Below are positions 28,095 to 36,698 of a DNA stretch of 64,000 nt, piece by piece; position 1 is the first letter of the stretch, and every line of letters begins with the position of its first letter. The DNA is from Metallosphaera cuprina Ar-4 (GTDB taxonomy: Archaea; Thermoproteota; Thermoprotei_A; Sulfolobales; Sulfolobaceae). The stretch is from contig NC_015435.1 of assembly GCF_000204925.1 (NCBI RefSeq), forward strand, positions 62,001-126,000. Direction: 5' to 3'. A program made the translations under genes and the position numbers. The notes beneath the pieces were generated by a model, which did not search any database, was not told the origin of the DNA, and saw only the letters and a list, made by a program, of their open reading frames with translations.

Positions 28095-29138
28095 TCAATA
28101 TCTGACTCGTGGATCTATCACGGCATAAACTATGTCCAATATCAACGTTGTTAAGACAAGTATTATCCCGAATATCAGAGTTGACGCCATGACTCCTCCT
28201 ACATCGTCATTAAGAAGAGCCTGAGTTGTCCAGTATCCTATTCCAGGGAAGTCAAATACTGTCTCAACAACTACAACTCCGCCTAAAAGTCCTGCGACCG
28301 TGTATCCAAAAGATGTTACTACTGGAAGCATGGCGCTTTTTCTAGCGTGCAAATTATTTACAATTTTTTCTGGAACTCCTTTAGCTCTTGCAAGCTTTAT
28401 GTAATCTTGTTCTAAGGTCTCAAGCATACTGGCTCTCAATATTCTTATAATACCAGCCATAACTGCTAGAGCGAGGGTCACAGCTGGCATGATTAAGTGG
28501 AGGAACGCATTTAATGCAACCGTGAAATCACCATGAATTATAGCATCTATTAGCAAAATATGAGTAGGATAAGATATTCCATTCACATACCAAGGAAGGC
28601 CACTGACTAAGGTGGGGTTTACTTCTCCACTAAACGGAAGAACTCCTGTATACACACCAAGGAGTAATATTAGCGCGATGGCAATCAAGTATATAGGCAT
28701 AGAATAAAGCGTAAATGAAAATACCCTTATCCCTTGATCTGCGACCGAGTCTCTATTTACAGCCGAGAACACTCCTAAGGGGATCCCGATAAGCCATATT
28801 AATAATGCTGCGAATAATGATAAAACAATTGTATTAGGCAAGAAGAGTTCAATGGCCACGGAAACAGGTCCGCTGAATATTGGAGTATTAGTATAACCAA
28901 AGTTACCACTGAGAACCTGTCCAAGCCAATAGAAATATTGGATGTACACTGGCTGATTTAGGTGAAATTCTTGAATCAACCTCTGAATTTCTAACTCCCT
29001 AGCCTGCCCAGTGAGCCTAGGATTAAGATATTCCGATAAAATTAAATTATTACCTTGTAAGTGAATTAGAACGAAAACAAGTAGAGTTAATCCTATTAGA
29101 GTTGGTATTAGGATGATTAATCTCCTTAAGATAAACAT
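28095..29138 (-). CDS. dppB: peptide-type ABC transporter permease (DppB/OppB)
   Basis: 347 aa with six predicted transmembrane helices; the first spans about residues 5-27 (IILIPTLIGLTLLVFVLIHL). The EAA loop RAKGVPEKIVNNLHARKSAMLPV lies near residue 245, and the ending DPRVRY matches OppB. The large external loop between helices 1 and 2 includes LNQPVYIQYFYWLGQVLSGNFG, a hallmark of the family. It follows the binding protein after 60 bp. Confidence 0.93.
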   Translation of the reverse strand: MFILRRLIILIPTLIGLTLLVFVLIHLQGNNLILSEYLNPRLTGQARELEIQRLIQEFHLNQPVYIQYFYWLGQVLSGNFGYTNTPIFSGPVSVAIELFLPNTIVLSLFAALLIWLIGIPLGVFSAVNRDSVADQGIRVFSFTLYSMPIYLIAIALILLLGVYTGVLPFSGEVNPTLVSGLPWYVNGISYPTHILLIDAIIHGDFTVALNAFLHLIMPAVTLALAVMAGIIRILRASMLETLEQDYIKLARAKGVPEKIVNNLHARKSAMLPVVTSFGYTVAGLLGGVVVVETVFDFPGIGYWTTQALLNDDVGGVMASTLIFGIILVLTTLILDIVYAVIDPRVRY

Positions 29139-29198
29139 CCATAATTTAATGAACTACCACCTCTTACTTTAATAATACAACAAATAAGAAAAAAATGT

Positions 29199-31820
29199 TT
29201 AACCTTTTACCCACCAGAAGTATAAGCTGTCTCCTGCCCCTCCAATCATTGGGTTCTCTTCGTAAGTTATATGACCTTGATATCCAGTCATGTAAGGCTT
29301 TACAACCCAGAACTCATTAGGTTGTTGAGTATAGACGTACATGTAAAGGTTAATGGCAATTTGTTCAGCCTGCTTATAATAGTATGCAGCTTGCGTGGCA
29401 TTGGGTGTGCTGTCAGCCTCCTCTATATAGTTGTTTAGTTGTTGATACAGTTGAGCTTGATTTGTATGACCTAGTGACTTTAAGTATTGTACTGACCAAC
29501 CGTCTGGTGCCGGATACGTCCCGTTCTCTAGATACATAGCATTGACGAAATCGGACGGGTAAGGATAATCAGCTATCCAGCCTAAATAGTATAAAGGCAT
29601 CGGGTTCTGACCAGGTACCTCTAAACCGATAATTTGGGAGAACGGTAGGTATAGGGGCTGAGCCTGAATGTTTGGATCTATCTGGGATAGAGCTTGGGCC
29701 CACATCTGAGCTGCAGCGTAATCTACAGTATCTCCAGAAGATACTATGATAGGAATATTAATCGATACATTATACATTCCTGATTTTATCAATAATTGTT
29801 TAGCATAACTGAGATTAAACGTAGGTACGTTCTCAAGCTCACTAGGTGGAACATAGTAAGGTAGGCCAGGTATAATTACGCCTGCGTAAGGTGAGGCAAA
29901 CTGGAAACCGTACTTGTTATTGCCTACGATATTATCGATATAGTTAGTGTAGTTGAAAGCGTACGCAAAGGCTTCTCTCACGTACAGGTTTGCAAAGTAG
30001 TTTGAGGGAACGTGATATTGAGTTCCTAAAGTCTTCAAACTTGTGTTACTTATGTTCAAATTGAATATGAAGAAGAACTCTGATAGAGTGTTGAACTGAT
30101 ATATGTTGGCTTGATTCTGGGCTTCAAGCTGTTTCAATGAGGGGAAGTAACTAGTAGGAAGTCCGGTTACGATATCAGCTTTTCCTGATGAGAACAGTTC
30201 GTAAGCAGTTTGTGGGTCTTTCACCCAATTTATGATTACAGTATCATTTGGTGCTGGTACTCCAGGTACACCTTTATAATATGGGTTAGGATTTAAAACT
30301 ACATATTGACCAGGGACATACGTTTTTATCATGTAAGGACCTGAGGCAACCGGATCGTTCTGTACTTGAGTATTGTAGTTTCCTTCATTGGCGTACTGCT
30401 CATATTGTAGGAACCCTTGTGGGGTGAAAGTTATGCCTGCACCTATTTGTTCCAACCACTTAGCATCCACTATTCCAGAACCTAGAGGGTCTGCAAGAGC
30501 TGTGAAGAACAGTTGTGGTGTAGTGGGCTTAACAAGGTGGAAAGTTACCGTATTAGTCTGGTTATCATATGTTACTGCGTTCATTATTTCCTGATAGGTC
30601 TGGTTCATATTAGAGGATGTAACTATGGGTACACCTATCGTAGCTCCTGGAACAAGATATTGAGCTAAGATCCAGTCAGGTGTACCTGGGGATCCACCAA
30701 CGAAAAGAAGCGCCCTTATCACAGAGTACCACACGTCATACGCAGTGAGATTATCACCATTGGAGAAATGTAGTCCTGTCCTTATGTGGAAAACATACAC
30801 AGTGTAGTTGTCTTGTATACCACCATTTTGTACTGTTGGGATCTCGCTCGCAGCATATGGTATGAAAGTCGTTGTGCTGGAACCGTTATATAAAAGTAGA
30901 GTCATGAATATGTTGGATACCACTTCAAAGCCTACGCTTTCATAATCGATTTGAGGATCGAAAGAGTAAGGGCCTCCTGGTACGTTCTCAGCCACTGTTA
31001 TCACACCAGGGTTCGGTACGGTGCCGTTGAAAAGCTTTAGCGAGTATGATACACCTTGACCCGCTACAGCTACTGTCTGATAGGTTTGATATTGGTAAGT
31101 CTGACCAGAAGAGACGTTTTGAGTCACTAACGTTAAAGTCACTGTATATAATCCAGGTTTTGCATAAGTTACATTAACTGGATTAATAACAGGATCAAAA
31201 GTGGTAGAATTAGCATTAACTGTAGCGGTTTGGTTATTTCCAAAATCCCATACGTACTTTAATATCGTCATGTTCTGACCTGATGGAGGTTGCAGATATC
31301 CTCCATAGAAGAATACGGGAGTTCCAGCCTGAACTATTGGTGCTGTTGGGTTCTTGGCAGTATCGAAAGACACTACAGGAATAGAGAGATATTGAGTTGC
31401 AGAAGAGTTAAGGAGCCCTAACACTTGAACTTCCAGAAGGGCATTGCTAGTATTTTCTACCTGTTTTCCATTCACATATTCCTCGGCATATACTAAATAG
31501 GTGCCGGGTTGACTATAGGTGTAGCTTAATTCCACTACGTTAGAGGTAGCTGTTTGATTTAGAGCCTCACCGTTACCTAAATATAGAACTATGTTTGAGT
31601 TAGGAATTACATTATATATCGTAAAAGTAATTGGACTTCCTTGCCCTACGGCAAAGGATGTAGGGGCTATAGAGATCGCCTGAGCTATTGTTGTTTTATG
31701 TGAAGACGATGTAATAAGCAATATACCTGCTATAGCAGCTATTATTATGATAATAGCTATAATAATTCCAGTTGTTCTAGAAAGAGCTCTGGAAAATTTG
31801 AACCTAGGCGATTTATACAT
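29199..31820 (-). CDS. dppA: peptide-type ABC transporter substrate-binding protein (family 5) with PKD domain
   Basis: About 873 aa, surface-anchored receptor. N-terminal membrane segment GIIIAIIIIIAAIAGILLI (residues 18-36) after a basic leader; the R-A-L-S-R-T-T-G boundary resembles class III (pilin-like) signal peptides cut by PibD, though a simple anchor is also possible. Then an Ig-like region, a PKD-like domain (YVWDFGNNQ ... YAKPGLYTVTLTL, about 190-250), and the family 5 solute-binding domain (from about 300: VYVFHIRTGLHFSNG, then DVWYSVIRAL). The frame is open upstream to 31931, but those residues are not signal-like and ATG 31820 follows TTAAAAGG at a fitting distance. It heads the operon. 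Confidence 0.9.
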   Translation of the reverse strand: MYKSPRFKFSRALSRTTGIIIAIIIIIAAIAGILLITSSSHKTTIAQAISIAPTSFAVGQGSPITFTIYNVIPNSNIVLYLGNGEALNQTATSNVVELSYTYSQPGTYLVYAEEYVNGKQVENTSNALLEVQVLGLLNSSATQYLSIPVVSFDTAKNPTAPIVQAGTPVFFYGGYLQPPSGQNMTILKYVWDFGNNQTATVNANSTTFDPVINPVNVTYAKPGLYTVTLTLVTQNVSSGQTYQYQTYQTVAVAGQGVSYSLKLFNGTVPNPGVITVAENVPGGPYSFDPQIDYESVGFEVVSNIFMTLLLYNGSSTTTFIPYAASEIPTVQNGGIQDNYTVYVFHIRTGLHFSNGDNLTAYDVWYSVIRALLFVGGSPGTPDWILAQYLVPGATIGVPIVTSSNMNQTYQEIMNAVTYDNQTNTVTFHLVKPTTPQLFFTALADPLGSGIVDAKWLEQIGAGITFTPQGFLQYEQYANEGNYNTQVQNDPVASGPYMIKTYVPGQYVVLNPNPYYKGVPGVPAPNDTVIINWVKDPQTAYELFSSGKADIVTGLPTSYFPSLKQLEAQNQANIYQFNTLSEFFFIFNLNISNTSLKTLGTQYHVPSNYFANLYVREAFAYAFNYTNYIDNIVGNNKYGFQFASPYAGVIIPGLPYYVPPSELENVPTFNLSYAKQLLIKSGMYNVSINIPIIVSSGDTVDYAAAQMWAQALSQIDPNIQAQPLYLPFSQIIGLEVPGQNPMPLYYLGWIADYPYPSDFVNAMYLENGTYPAPDGWSVQYLKSLGHTNQAQLYQQLNNYIEEADSTPNATQAAYYYKQAEQIAINLYMYVYTQQPNEFWVVKPYMTGYQGHITYEENPMIGGAGDSLYFWWVKG

Positions 31821-32112
31821 GATAATCAGTTTAATCTCAATTTGAACCCTTTTAAGGTTTATCAGTGTTATGGATTTATACTTTAAAAAATCATAATGGA
31901 CAGGATAATTATCCTCGATATAGAGAAGCAAAAGGTCAGATAATGTTTAACATATTTAGCCGTGAATGATTAATATTAGAAATTTATTCTATAATAGAAT
32001 TATTCTTTTTTAATTTGAAAATTAAAGTATATAAAGTATGAATATATTGCTATATTTAAGGAAACGAATTATATCGTACGTATACGTAGCAAACCATTTG
32101 TTCAAAGTTAAA
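31821..32112. other. AT-rich intergenic region with two perfect palindromes
   Basis: About 290 bp between dppA and tRNA-Glu, with no convincing gene. It carries the dppA promoter (TATA-like CCTTTTAAGG at 31848-31857), a 15-nt palindrome with 7-bp arms, ATTCTAT/ATAGAAT (31986-32000), and a 12-bp perfect palindrome TACGTATACGTA (32077-32088) 25 nt past the 3' end of the tRNA. Either could be a regulator site; this is inference. Confidence 0.45.
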
Positions 32113-32201
32113 TGCCGCGGCCGGGATTTGAACCCGGGTCACGGGCTCGAAAGGCCCGCATACTCTCGGCGCAAACCATGACCGGGCTATACTACCGCGG
32201 C
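32113..32201 (-). tRNA. tRNA-Glu (UUC) with a 15-nt intron in the D-loop
   Basis: Acceptor stem GCCGCGG/CCGCGGC, discriminator A (CCA not encoded), T-stem CCGGG/CCCGG with loop TTCAAAT, anticodon stem CGGGC/GCCCG with loop CTTTCGA, anticodon UUC. Between the D-loop and the second strand of the D-stem there are 15 extra bases (32165-32179). CGG before and CCG inside the insert can pair, leaving 3-nt bulges TCA and AGA, a relaxed bulge-helix-bulge site. Removing them yields a normal D-arm GTAT/GTAT. The intron is therefore non-canonical in position; EndA (17118-17666) is the likely processing enzyme. Confidence 0.93.
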
Positions 32202-32221
32202 GATGAAATTAATACAACAAT

Positions 32222-32231
32222 GCTTATAAAA
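32222..32231 (-). promoter_or_regulatory. tRNA-Glu TATA box
   Basis: GCTTATAAAA at 32222-32231 lies about 26 nt upstream of the tRNA-Glu 5' end (32201, minus strand), the standard position for a Sulfolobales tRNA promoter. Confidence 0.6.
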
Positions 32232-32253
32232 CTTGTCCTTTAAGGGTTATGTT

Positions 32254-32338
32254 AAAGCCTTAATAAGGCAGCATTTAGCTCTCCTAATCATTTTCTTCAA
32301 AACCCTAAATAATAAGGCTTTCATATGTAAAGCCTAAA
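32254..32338. repeat. three copies of AAAGCCTWAA in front of the HTH/CobD operon
   Basis: GCCTTAATAAGGC (32257-32269) is a palindrome with 6-bp arms around one base. AGGCTTT-7 nt-AAAGCCT (32315-32335) is a perfect 7-bp inverted repeat. The half-site AAAGCCT[T/A]AA therefore occurs at 32254, at 32329 and inverted at 32312-32321. The copy at 32329-32338 merges with the TATA-like CCTAAATA of the downstream gene, so a bound protein would block TBP. Likely operators, possibly for the HTH protein itself. Confidence 0.5.
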
Positions 32339-32362
32339 TATCGATTGGTTCAGTTAGTAAGT

Positions 32363-32941
32363 GTGATACTTAGAGTAACTTTTATGACTCCCGCTAGGCC
32401 GGCACTGTTAGACCTTGTGAAGACTTCGTTTACAATTCTAGACATCAAGGCTGAAGGTAACTTTCAGAGAGCACTGATAGAAATTAAATGCAGTGAAGAT
32501 GAGATTAAAAGAATACCTGGGTACTTCACGAAAGTGTCTAAGCTAAAGTATCTAGGGACGGTAAAAATCAAAGGTAAAGTAGAAGAAATTTTATCTAAAT
32601 ACACTATTGTTCATGGTATTGTAAATGAGAACTCAACCGTATGGACGGTTATCCTTGCTGGACATCAGGAACTAAAGAAGATGTTGAGTGATCTGCATCA
32701 GAATGGGGTTGATCCGAAGGTTCTTAAGGTTACTAAATATAAAACCGATGATATATTAACAGCTAGGCAAGAACAGGTATTGAGAATAGCACTTGAAGCT
32801 GGGTACTACGAGTTTCCCAGGAAGATAACTATAAGAGATCTAGCAGAAAAGTTAGAAGTGAGCGTCTCTTCCCTTTCTGAAATCATTCGAAGGGCTGAGA
32901 AGAACGTTATAGTGAATTACTTCGATGAAAAGGGATTATGA
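32363..32941 (+). CDS. bacterio-opsin-activator-type HTH regulator (HTH_10)
   Basis: About 192 aa. The C-terminal domain (about 135-190: LTARQEQVLRIALEAGYYEFP, then the recognition helix in VSVSSLSEIIRRAEKNV) is the HTH_10 fold typical of archaeal Bat-like regulators. The N-terminal 125 residues may form a sensing domain. Upstream TTG 32345 has no support; GTG 32363 is 26-27 nt from TATA-like CCTAAATAT, so a leaderless GTG start is likely. The 3' end overlaps the CobD-like gene (ATGA), suggesting the two work together. Confidence 0.8.
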   Translation: MILRVTFMTPARPALLDLVKTSFTILDIKAEGNFQRALIEIKCSEDEIKRIPGYFTKVSKLKYLGTVKIKGKVEEILSKYTIVHGIVNENSTVWTVILAGHQELKKMLSDLHQNGVDPKVLKVTKYKTDDILTARQEQVLRIALEAGYYEFPRKITIRDLAEKLEVSVSSLSEIIRRAEKNVIVNYFDEKGL

Positions 32942-33906
32942 TGCATGGGGGATTAAGCTGGTCACATGGTAAGCCTCCTACAATTAGGGATTTTAGCGTT
33001 AACCTAAATCCGCTAGGGGTTCCGAGCTTCATAGAGGAACTAATTTATGAGGCGGTAAAGGTTAAGGCTTATCGTTTCTATCCAGATGATTATAGGGACT
33101 TAAAGTACAAGATAGCTGAAATTTACAATGTTGACCCTGAGATGATAGGTGTGTTTAATGGTGCGAGCGAAGCTATATCGTTGTTAGGTCGTGGGTTCTT
33201 CGTACCAGAGCCAAATTACCAGGAATATTATAGGAGTAACGTTTATCTTGCAGAAGAGGGCGAAGAATTTAGGTACCCTCTTCAAGGAGATAAGCTCATT
33301 GTAAGTCATCCTAATAATCCCACTGGAGCAGCTTTGAAAGAGCAGGAGGTAACATTGTACTTAGAACAAGGGAAATTTCTTGTTATAGATCAATCTTTTT
33401 CTGATATTAGCTTAGTTCCATCATTCGTTAACTTGGTTAAGGAATTCCCTAATCTGTTAATAGTGTCCTCCTTTACAAAGAGTTTTTCAGTTCCAGGACT
33501 AAGATTGGGCTTTACTATAGGAAATGAGAGTAAAGTGATTGAGAAACGTTCTATACCTTGGAGGATAAACAGTATTGCTTACTACGTTTTCGCTAATCTA
33601 GACGTGAGGGAAGTTAGGAGCTTTTTCGAAATGTCGAGAAACACATTAGGTAAAATTTTAGATAATATAAAAAGGATATCAGGAATAAAATTTTACAAAT
33701 CGTTTGCACCCTTCATTTTGGCCGAGTCAAGTATCGCATCTAACGAATTGAATAAGAAATTGTTATTGAAAGGATTTTATGTGAGAGACTGTGCAAATTT
33801 TGTCGGACTTAGATCGACGCATTTTAGATTCTCATTGAGACCTGACGTCAATGAATTGTTAGAAGTCATTGACGACATATTACGCAATCGCAATCCAGAA
33901 ATGTGA
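32938..33906 (+). CDS. class I/II aminotransferase-fold PLP enzyme, CobD-like
   Basis: 322 aa. The start MHGG and FSVNLNPLGVP, with YPDD near 50, are typical of CobC/CobD (threonine-phosphate decarboxylase of cobalamin synthesis) and related histidinol-phosphate aminotransferases. HPNNPTG near residue 123 binds the cofactor, and the PLP lysine lies in SSFTKSFSVPGLRLG near 182. The HGG opening favours CobD over HisC; no other cobalamin or histidine genes lie in the window to decide. Coupled by a 4-bp overlap to the HTH regulator. Confidence 0.75.
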   Translation: MMHGGLSWSHGKPPTIRDFSVNLNPLGVPSFIEELIYEAVKVKAYRFYPDDYRDLKYKIAEIYNVDPEMIGVFNGASEAISLLGRGFFVPEPNYQEYYRSNVYLAEEGEEFRYPLQGDKLIVSHPNNPTGAALKEQEVTLYLEQGKFLVIDQSFSDISLVPSFVNLVKEFPNLLIVSSFTKSFSVPGLRLGFTIGNESKVIEKRSIPWRINSIAYYVFANLDVREVRSFFEMSRNTLGKILDNIKRISGIKFYKSFAPFILAESSIASNELNKKLLLKGFYVRDCANFVGLRSTHFRFSLRPDVNELLEVIDDILRNRNPEM

Positions 33907-33923
33907 TTTTATGTTCAAGATAA

Positions 33924-34637
33924 CTAAGGCTTAACGGTGTAATAAAGTCTCTTTTTTGATTTTCCTCTGTTCTCTACTTTTAGAATCTCTATATCACCTA
34001 TCTCAGAGGTATTATTAACATGCGGTCCACCGTCGGCTTGAATATCTATCCCCTCAATTTCAACTATTCTCCATATGTTAACTTCCGGGGGCATCTTCTC
34101 AGCCAATTTTACAATACCTGGAATCTTTAACGCTTCTTCCCTACTAAGAAAGAATACTTTGACATTTCTCCCGCTTCTAGCTATCTCGTTAGCTTCCTTA
34201 ACGATATCAACAAGTAAACTTTTGTCTTCGATATCAAAATCGTCTTTAGCGTACTCAGGAGTTATATTTCCTCCAGTTATATATGAACCATACTTTGAAA
34301 AGGCTATCGAAGAGATGATATGTGACGCTGTATGGAGCCTCATCATTCTGTACCTTCTATCCCAATTAATTCTACCTACTACCACTTCACCTTCCTCAAT
34401 TTGGATTGGATTTTCTAAAAAGTGAACAATATTCTCTCCCTCCTTTTTTGTTTCTGTAACAACGAACTCTTTCCCAGTTGATTTGGAGATTAGGATTCCG
34501 TTGTCTGACTCTAGGCCTCCTCCTTTAGGATGGAAAGCAGTTCTGTCCAAAACTACGCCTTTATCTACAACTTTAACAATCTTAGCTGTAAATTCTTTAA
34601 CGTAGGAGTCTCGGGCATAGAGTTCCTCTGTTGACAT
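33924..34637 (-). CDS. alaX: alanyl-tRNA editing protein AlaX
   Basis: Free-standing editing domain that hydrolyses Ser- or Gly-tRNA-Ala. 237 aa, AlaX-M type: an N-terminal barrel with HPKGGGLESDNG near residue 36, then the zinc motif HTASH near 101. The second zinc motif, normally CGGTHV, reads DGGPHV (QADGGPHVNNT, near 208), so one ligand is Asp instead of Cys; I recall similar QADGG forms in other AlaX-M proteins. ATG 34637 lies about 26 nt from TCTTAAAAAG, so it is likely leaderless. Confidence 0.88.
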   Translation of the reverse strand: MSTEELYARDSYVKEFTAKIVKVVDKGVVLDRTAFHPKGGGLESDNGILISKSTGKEFVVTETKKEGENIVHFLENPIQIEEGEVVVGRINWDRRYRMMRLHTASHIISSIAFSKYGSYITGGNITPEYAKDDFDIEDKSLLVDIVKEANEIARSGRNVKVFFLSREEALKIPGIVKLAEKMPPEVNIWRIVEIEGIDIQADGGPHVNNTSEIGDIEILKVENRGKSKKRLYYTVKP

Positions 34638-34877
34638 GAGGATCTAAAATACTTTTTAAGACCAGAATTAAATAATCTTTTCGCCTGATTATAAAATGTA
34701 ATAAACTAAAAAATTTCTTGATGAGAGAAATCTAGTAAGGTGAAGAAGTTCATAAAACTTAAAAGTGGGCAGTTTTCAATAATTCCTTTCTAGTTTCAGC
34801 TTAATTCTGACCCTGAATTTAAAATATTACCGTCTCTTCAGTCTTATAACTTAATCTGAGATAATATAGTTATCAAG
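34638..34877. other. intergenic region, promoters only
   Basis: 240 bp between alaX and the CdvB-type gene. It holds the alaX TATA element (34658-34667) and, for the plus-strand gene, CTTATAACTTA (34842-34852). No tRNA, C/D pair or supported reading frame was seen on either strand. Confidence 0.5.
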
Positions 34878-35510
34878 ATGCTTGGTAAAGATTTCCAAAA
34901 GTATTGGGCTGGATCTGATGACAAAGGTTGGGACGGATTAAAAGGTGCCTTCAAGAGTAAGGAGCCGCTAAAGTATAGAATAGTTCAGGCCAGATATAGA
35001 CTTGGTTCGATGATAAACAGGTTGGACGTTCACATAGCTAGACTCCAGGAAAGAGACAGGACACTTTTCGAAAGAGTTGTTACCGCACAGATGGCTAAGG
35101 ATACCAGCAGGGCAGCAATGTACGCTAATGAGGTTGCCGAAATAAGGAAAATGAGTAAGCAACTTATGATGACGCAAATAGCCTTAGAACAGGTTCAATT
35201 GAGGCTAGAGACAGTAAGTGAGATAAGTGAAGTCTTCGTTAATCTGATCCCAGTTGTAGGCGTAATCAATGAGCTAAAGGGCGCACTAAAGGGAGTGATG
35301 CCTGAGATATCTCTTGAGCTTTCCTCTCTCGGTGAAGATCTTCAGACTGTTGTAATAGAAGCCGGAGATTTCGCAGGAGGATACTCTTACGCTTCGGCTG
35401 CAACACCGGAGGCAAGAAAGATACTAGAGGAAGCTTCAGCTATAGCGGAGCAGAAAATGAAGGAGAAGTTCCCAGATCTGCCTGTAAACGCGCTGACCCA
35501 GAAGGCTTGA
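34878..35510 (+). CDS. ESCRT-III-like cell division protein (CdvB paralogue)
   Basis: Membrane-remodelling protein of the Cdv division machinery. 210 aa: an N-terminal basic start, the long helical ESCRT-III core ([34 protein letters not shown] ... shortened here to its first helices), and an acidic, alanine-rich C-terminus. It lacks the winged-helix region that distinguishes CdvB proper, so it is of the CdvB1/CdvB2 class; which of the two cannot be told by eye. Sits alone, 45 bp before trpS. Confidence 0.88.
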   Translation: MLGKDFQKYWAGSDDKGWDGLKGAFKSKEPLKYRIVQARYRLGSMINRLDVHIARLQERDRTLFERVVTAQMAKDTSRAAMYANEVAEIRKMSKQLMMTQIALEQVQLRLETVSEISEVFVNLIPVVGVINELKGALKGVMPEISLELSSLGEDLQTVVIEAGDFAGGYSYASAATPEARKILEEASAIAEQKMKEKFPDLPVNALTQKA

Positions 35511-35555
35511 TCTCCTAAACCTAAGAAATTTTATTTTCTTACCTCACTTCTTTTT

Positions 35556-36698
35556 GTGGCCGAGAATTACTCTGTAACTCCGTGGGAAGTAAAGGGTAAG
35601 GTTGATTATGATAAATTAATTGTTCAGTTCGGGACCCAGAAGATAACTGATCAGTTAAGGAGAGACTTACAGTCAGCCGTAGGAGAACTTCATCCAATGT
35701 TAAGGAGAGAAATATTTTTTTCACATAGAGACTTTGATATAATACTAAAGGAATGGAAAGAAGGTAGGTCCTTTTTCCTCTATACCGGAAGGGCACCATC
35801 TTTAGGTATGCATATAGGCCATATGATACCCTTCGTCTTCACGGCCTGGCTTCAGAAAAAGTTTGGAGTTAACGTATACATAGAGATCACTGATGATGAG
35901 AAATTTATGAGAAATTTAGAATATTCTCTAGATCAAACCAGACAATGGGCCTTAGATAATATTCTAGATATAATAGCTGCTGGTTTCGATCCGGATAAGA
36001 CATTCATTTTCCAAGATACTGAATATATAAGGAATATGTATCCGTTGGCAATAAAAATTGCTAAGAAACTAACTTTCTCAGAGGTTAAGGCAACCTTCGG
36101 TCTTGACGTCTCCTCAAATATCGGAATAATCTTCTACCCATCATTACAAATTGTACCAACAATGTTTGAAAAAAGGAGATGCTTAATACCGGCCGGCATA
36201 GATCAGGATCCTTACTGGAGGTTACAGAGGGACATAGCAGAGAGTCTTGGCTATTACAAGGCTGCTCAAATCCACAGTAAGTTTTTGCCCCCACTTACAG
36301 GTCCAGAAGGTAAGATGAGTTCATCCGTCCCGGAGTCAGCAATATATCTCATTGATGATCATAAAACTGTTGAGAGGAAGGTAATGAAGTACGCGTTCTC
36401 TGGAGGACAACCTACTGTAGAGCTTCAGAGGAAGTTAGGAGCGAACCTCGATGTAGACGTTCCTTATCAATGGCTCTACTACTTCTTTGAGGAAGACGAT
36501 CAGAAAATAAAACGAATAGCTGAAGAGTACAGCAGTGGGAAGATGCTAACTGGAGAGATTAAACAAATTCTTGTAGAGAAGATTAACTCTTTCCTTGATT
36601 TGCACAGAGAGAGGAGAGAGAGAGCTAGAGATATGGTCAAAGATTTCAAGTATGAAGGTAGGCTAGCTAGAGCTATGTGGGAGAAAATTCACGAATAG
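35556..36698 (+). CDS. trpS: tryptophanyl-tRNA synthetase
   Basis: 380 aa class I synthetase of the archaeal/eukaryotic type. HIGH-like GMHIGHM near residue 89, KMSKS-like GKMSSSVPESAIYL near 252, and the family start VTPWEVKGKVDYDKL. GTG 35556 has no Shine-Dalgarno but ATTTTATTTTC lies 26 nt upstream, so it is probably leaderless. The stop codon abuts the stop of the convergent triple-HTH gene with no base between them. The tRNA-Trp gene is at 49111. Confidence 0.96.
   Translation: MAENYSVTPWEVKGKVDYDKLIVQFGTQKITDQLRRDLQSAVGELHPMLRREIFFSHRDFDIILKEWKEGRSFFLYTGRAPSLGMHIGHMIPFVFTAWLQKKFGVNVYIEITDDEKFMRNLEYSLDQTRQWALDNILDIIAAGFDPDKTFIFQDTEYIRNMYPLAIKIAKKLTFSEVKATFGLDVSSNIGIIFYPSLQIVPTMFEKRRCLIPAGIDQDPYWRLQRDIAESLGYYKAAQIHSKFLPPLTGPEGKMSSSVPESAIYLIDDHKTVERKVMKYAFSGGQPTVELQRKLGANLDVDVPYQWLYYFFEEDDQKIKRIAEEYSSGKMLTGEIKQILVEKINSFLDLHRERRERARDMVKDFKYEGRLARAMWEKIHE

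Noticed and set aside
31821-31931. N-terminal extension of the dppA frame
   Set aside because: The extra residues precede a perfect basic leader plus membrane helix; such a protein would not be exported normally, and a TATA-like element lies in this stretch.
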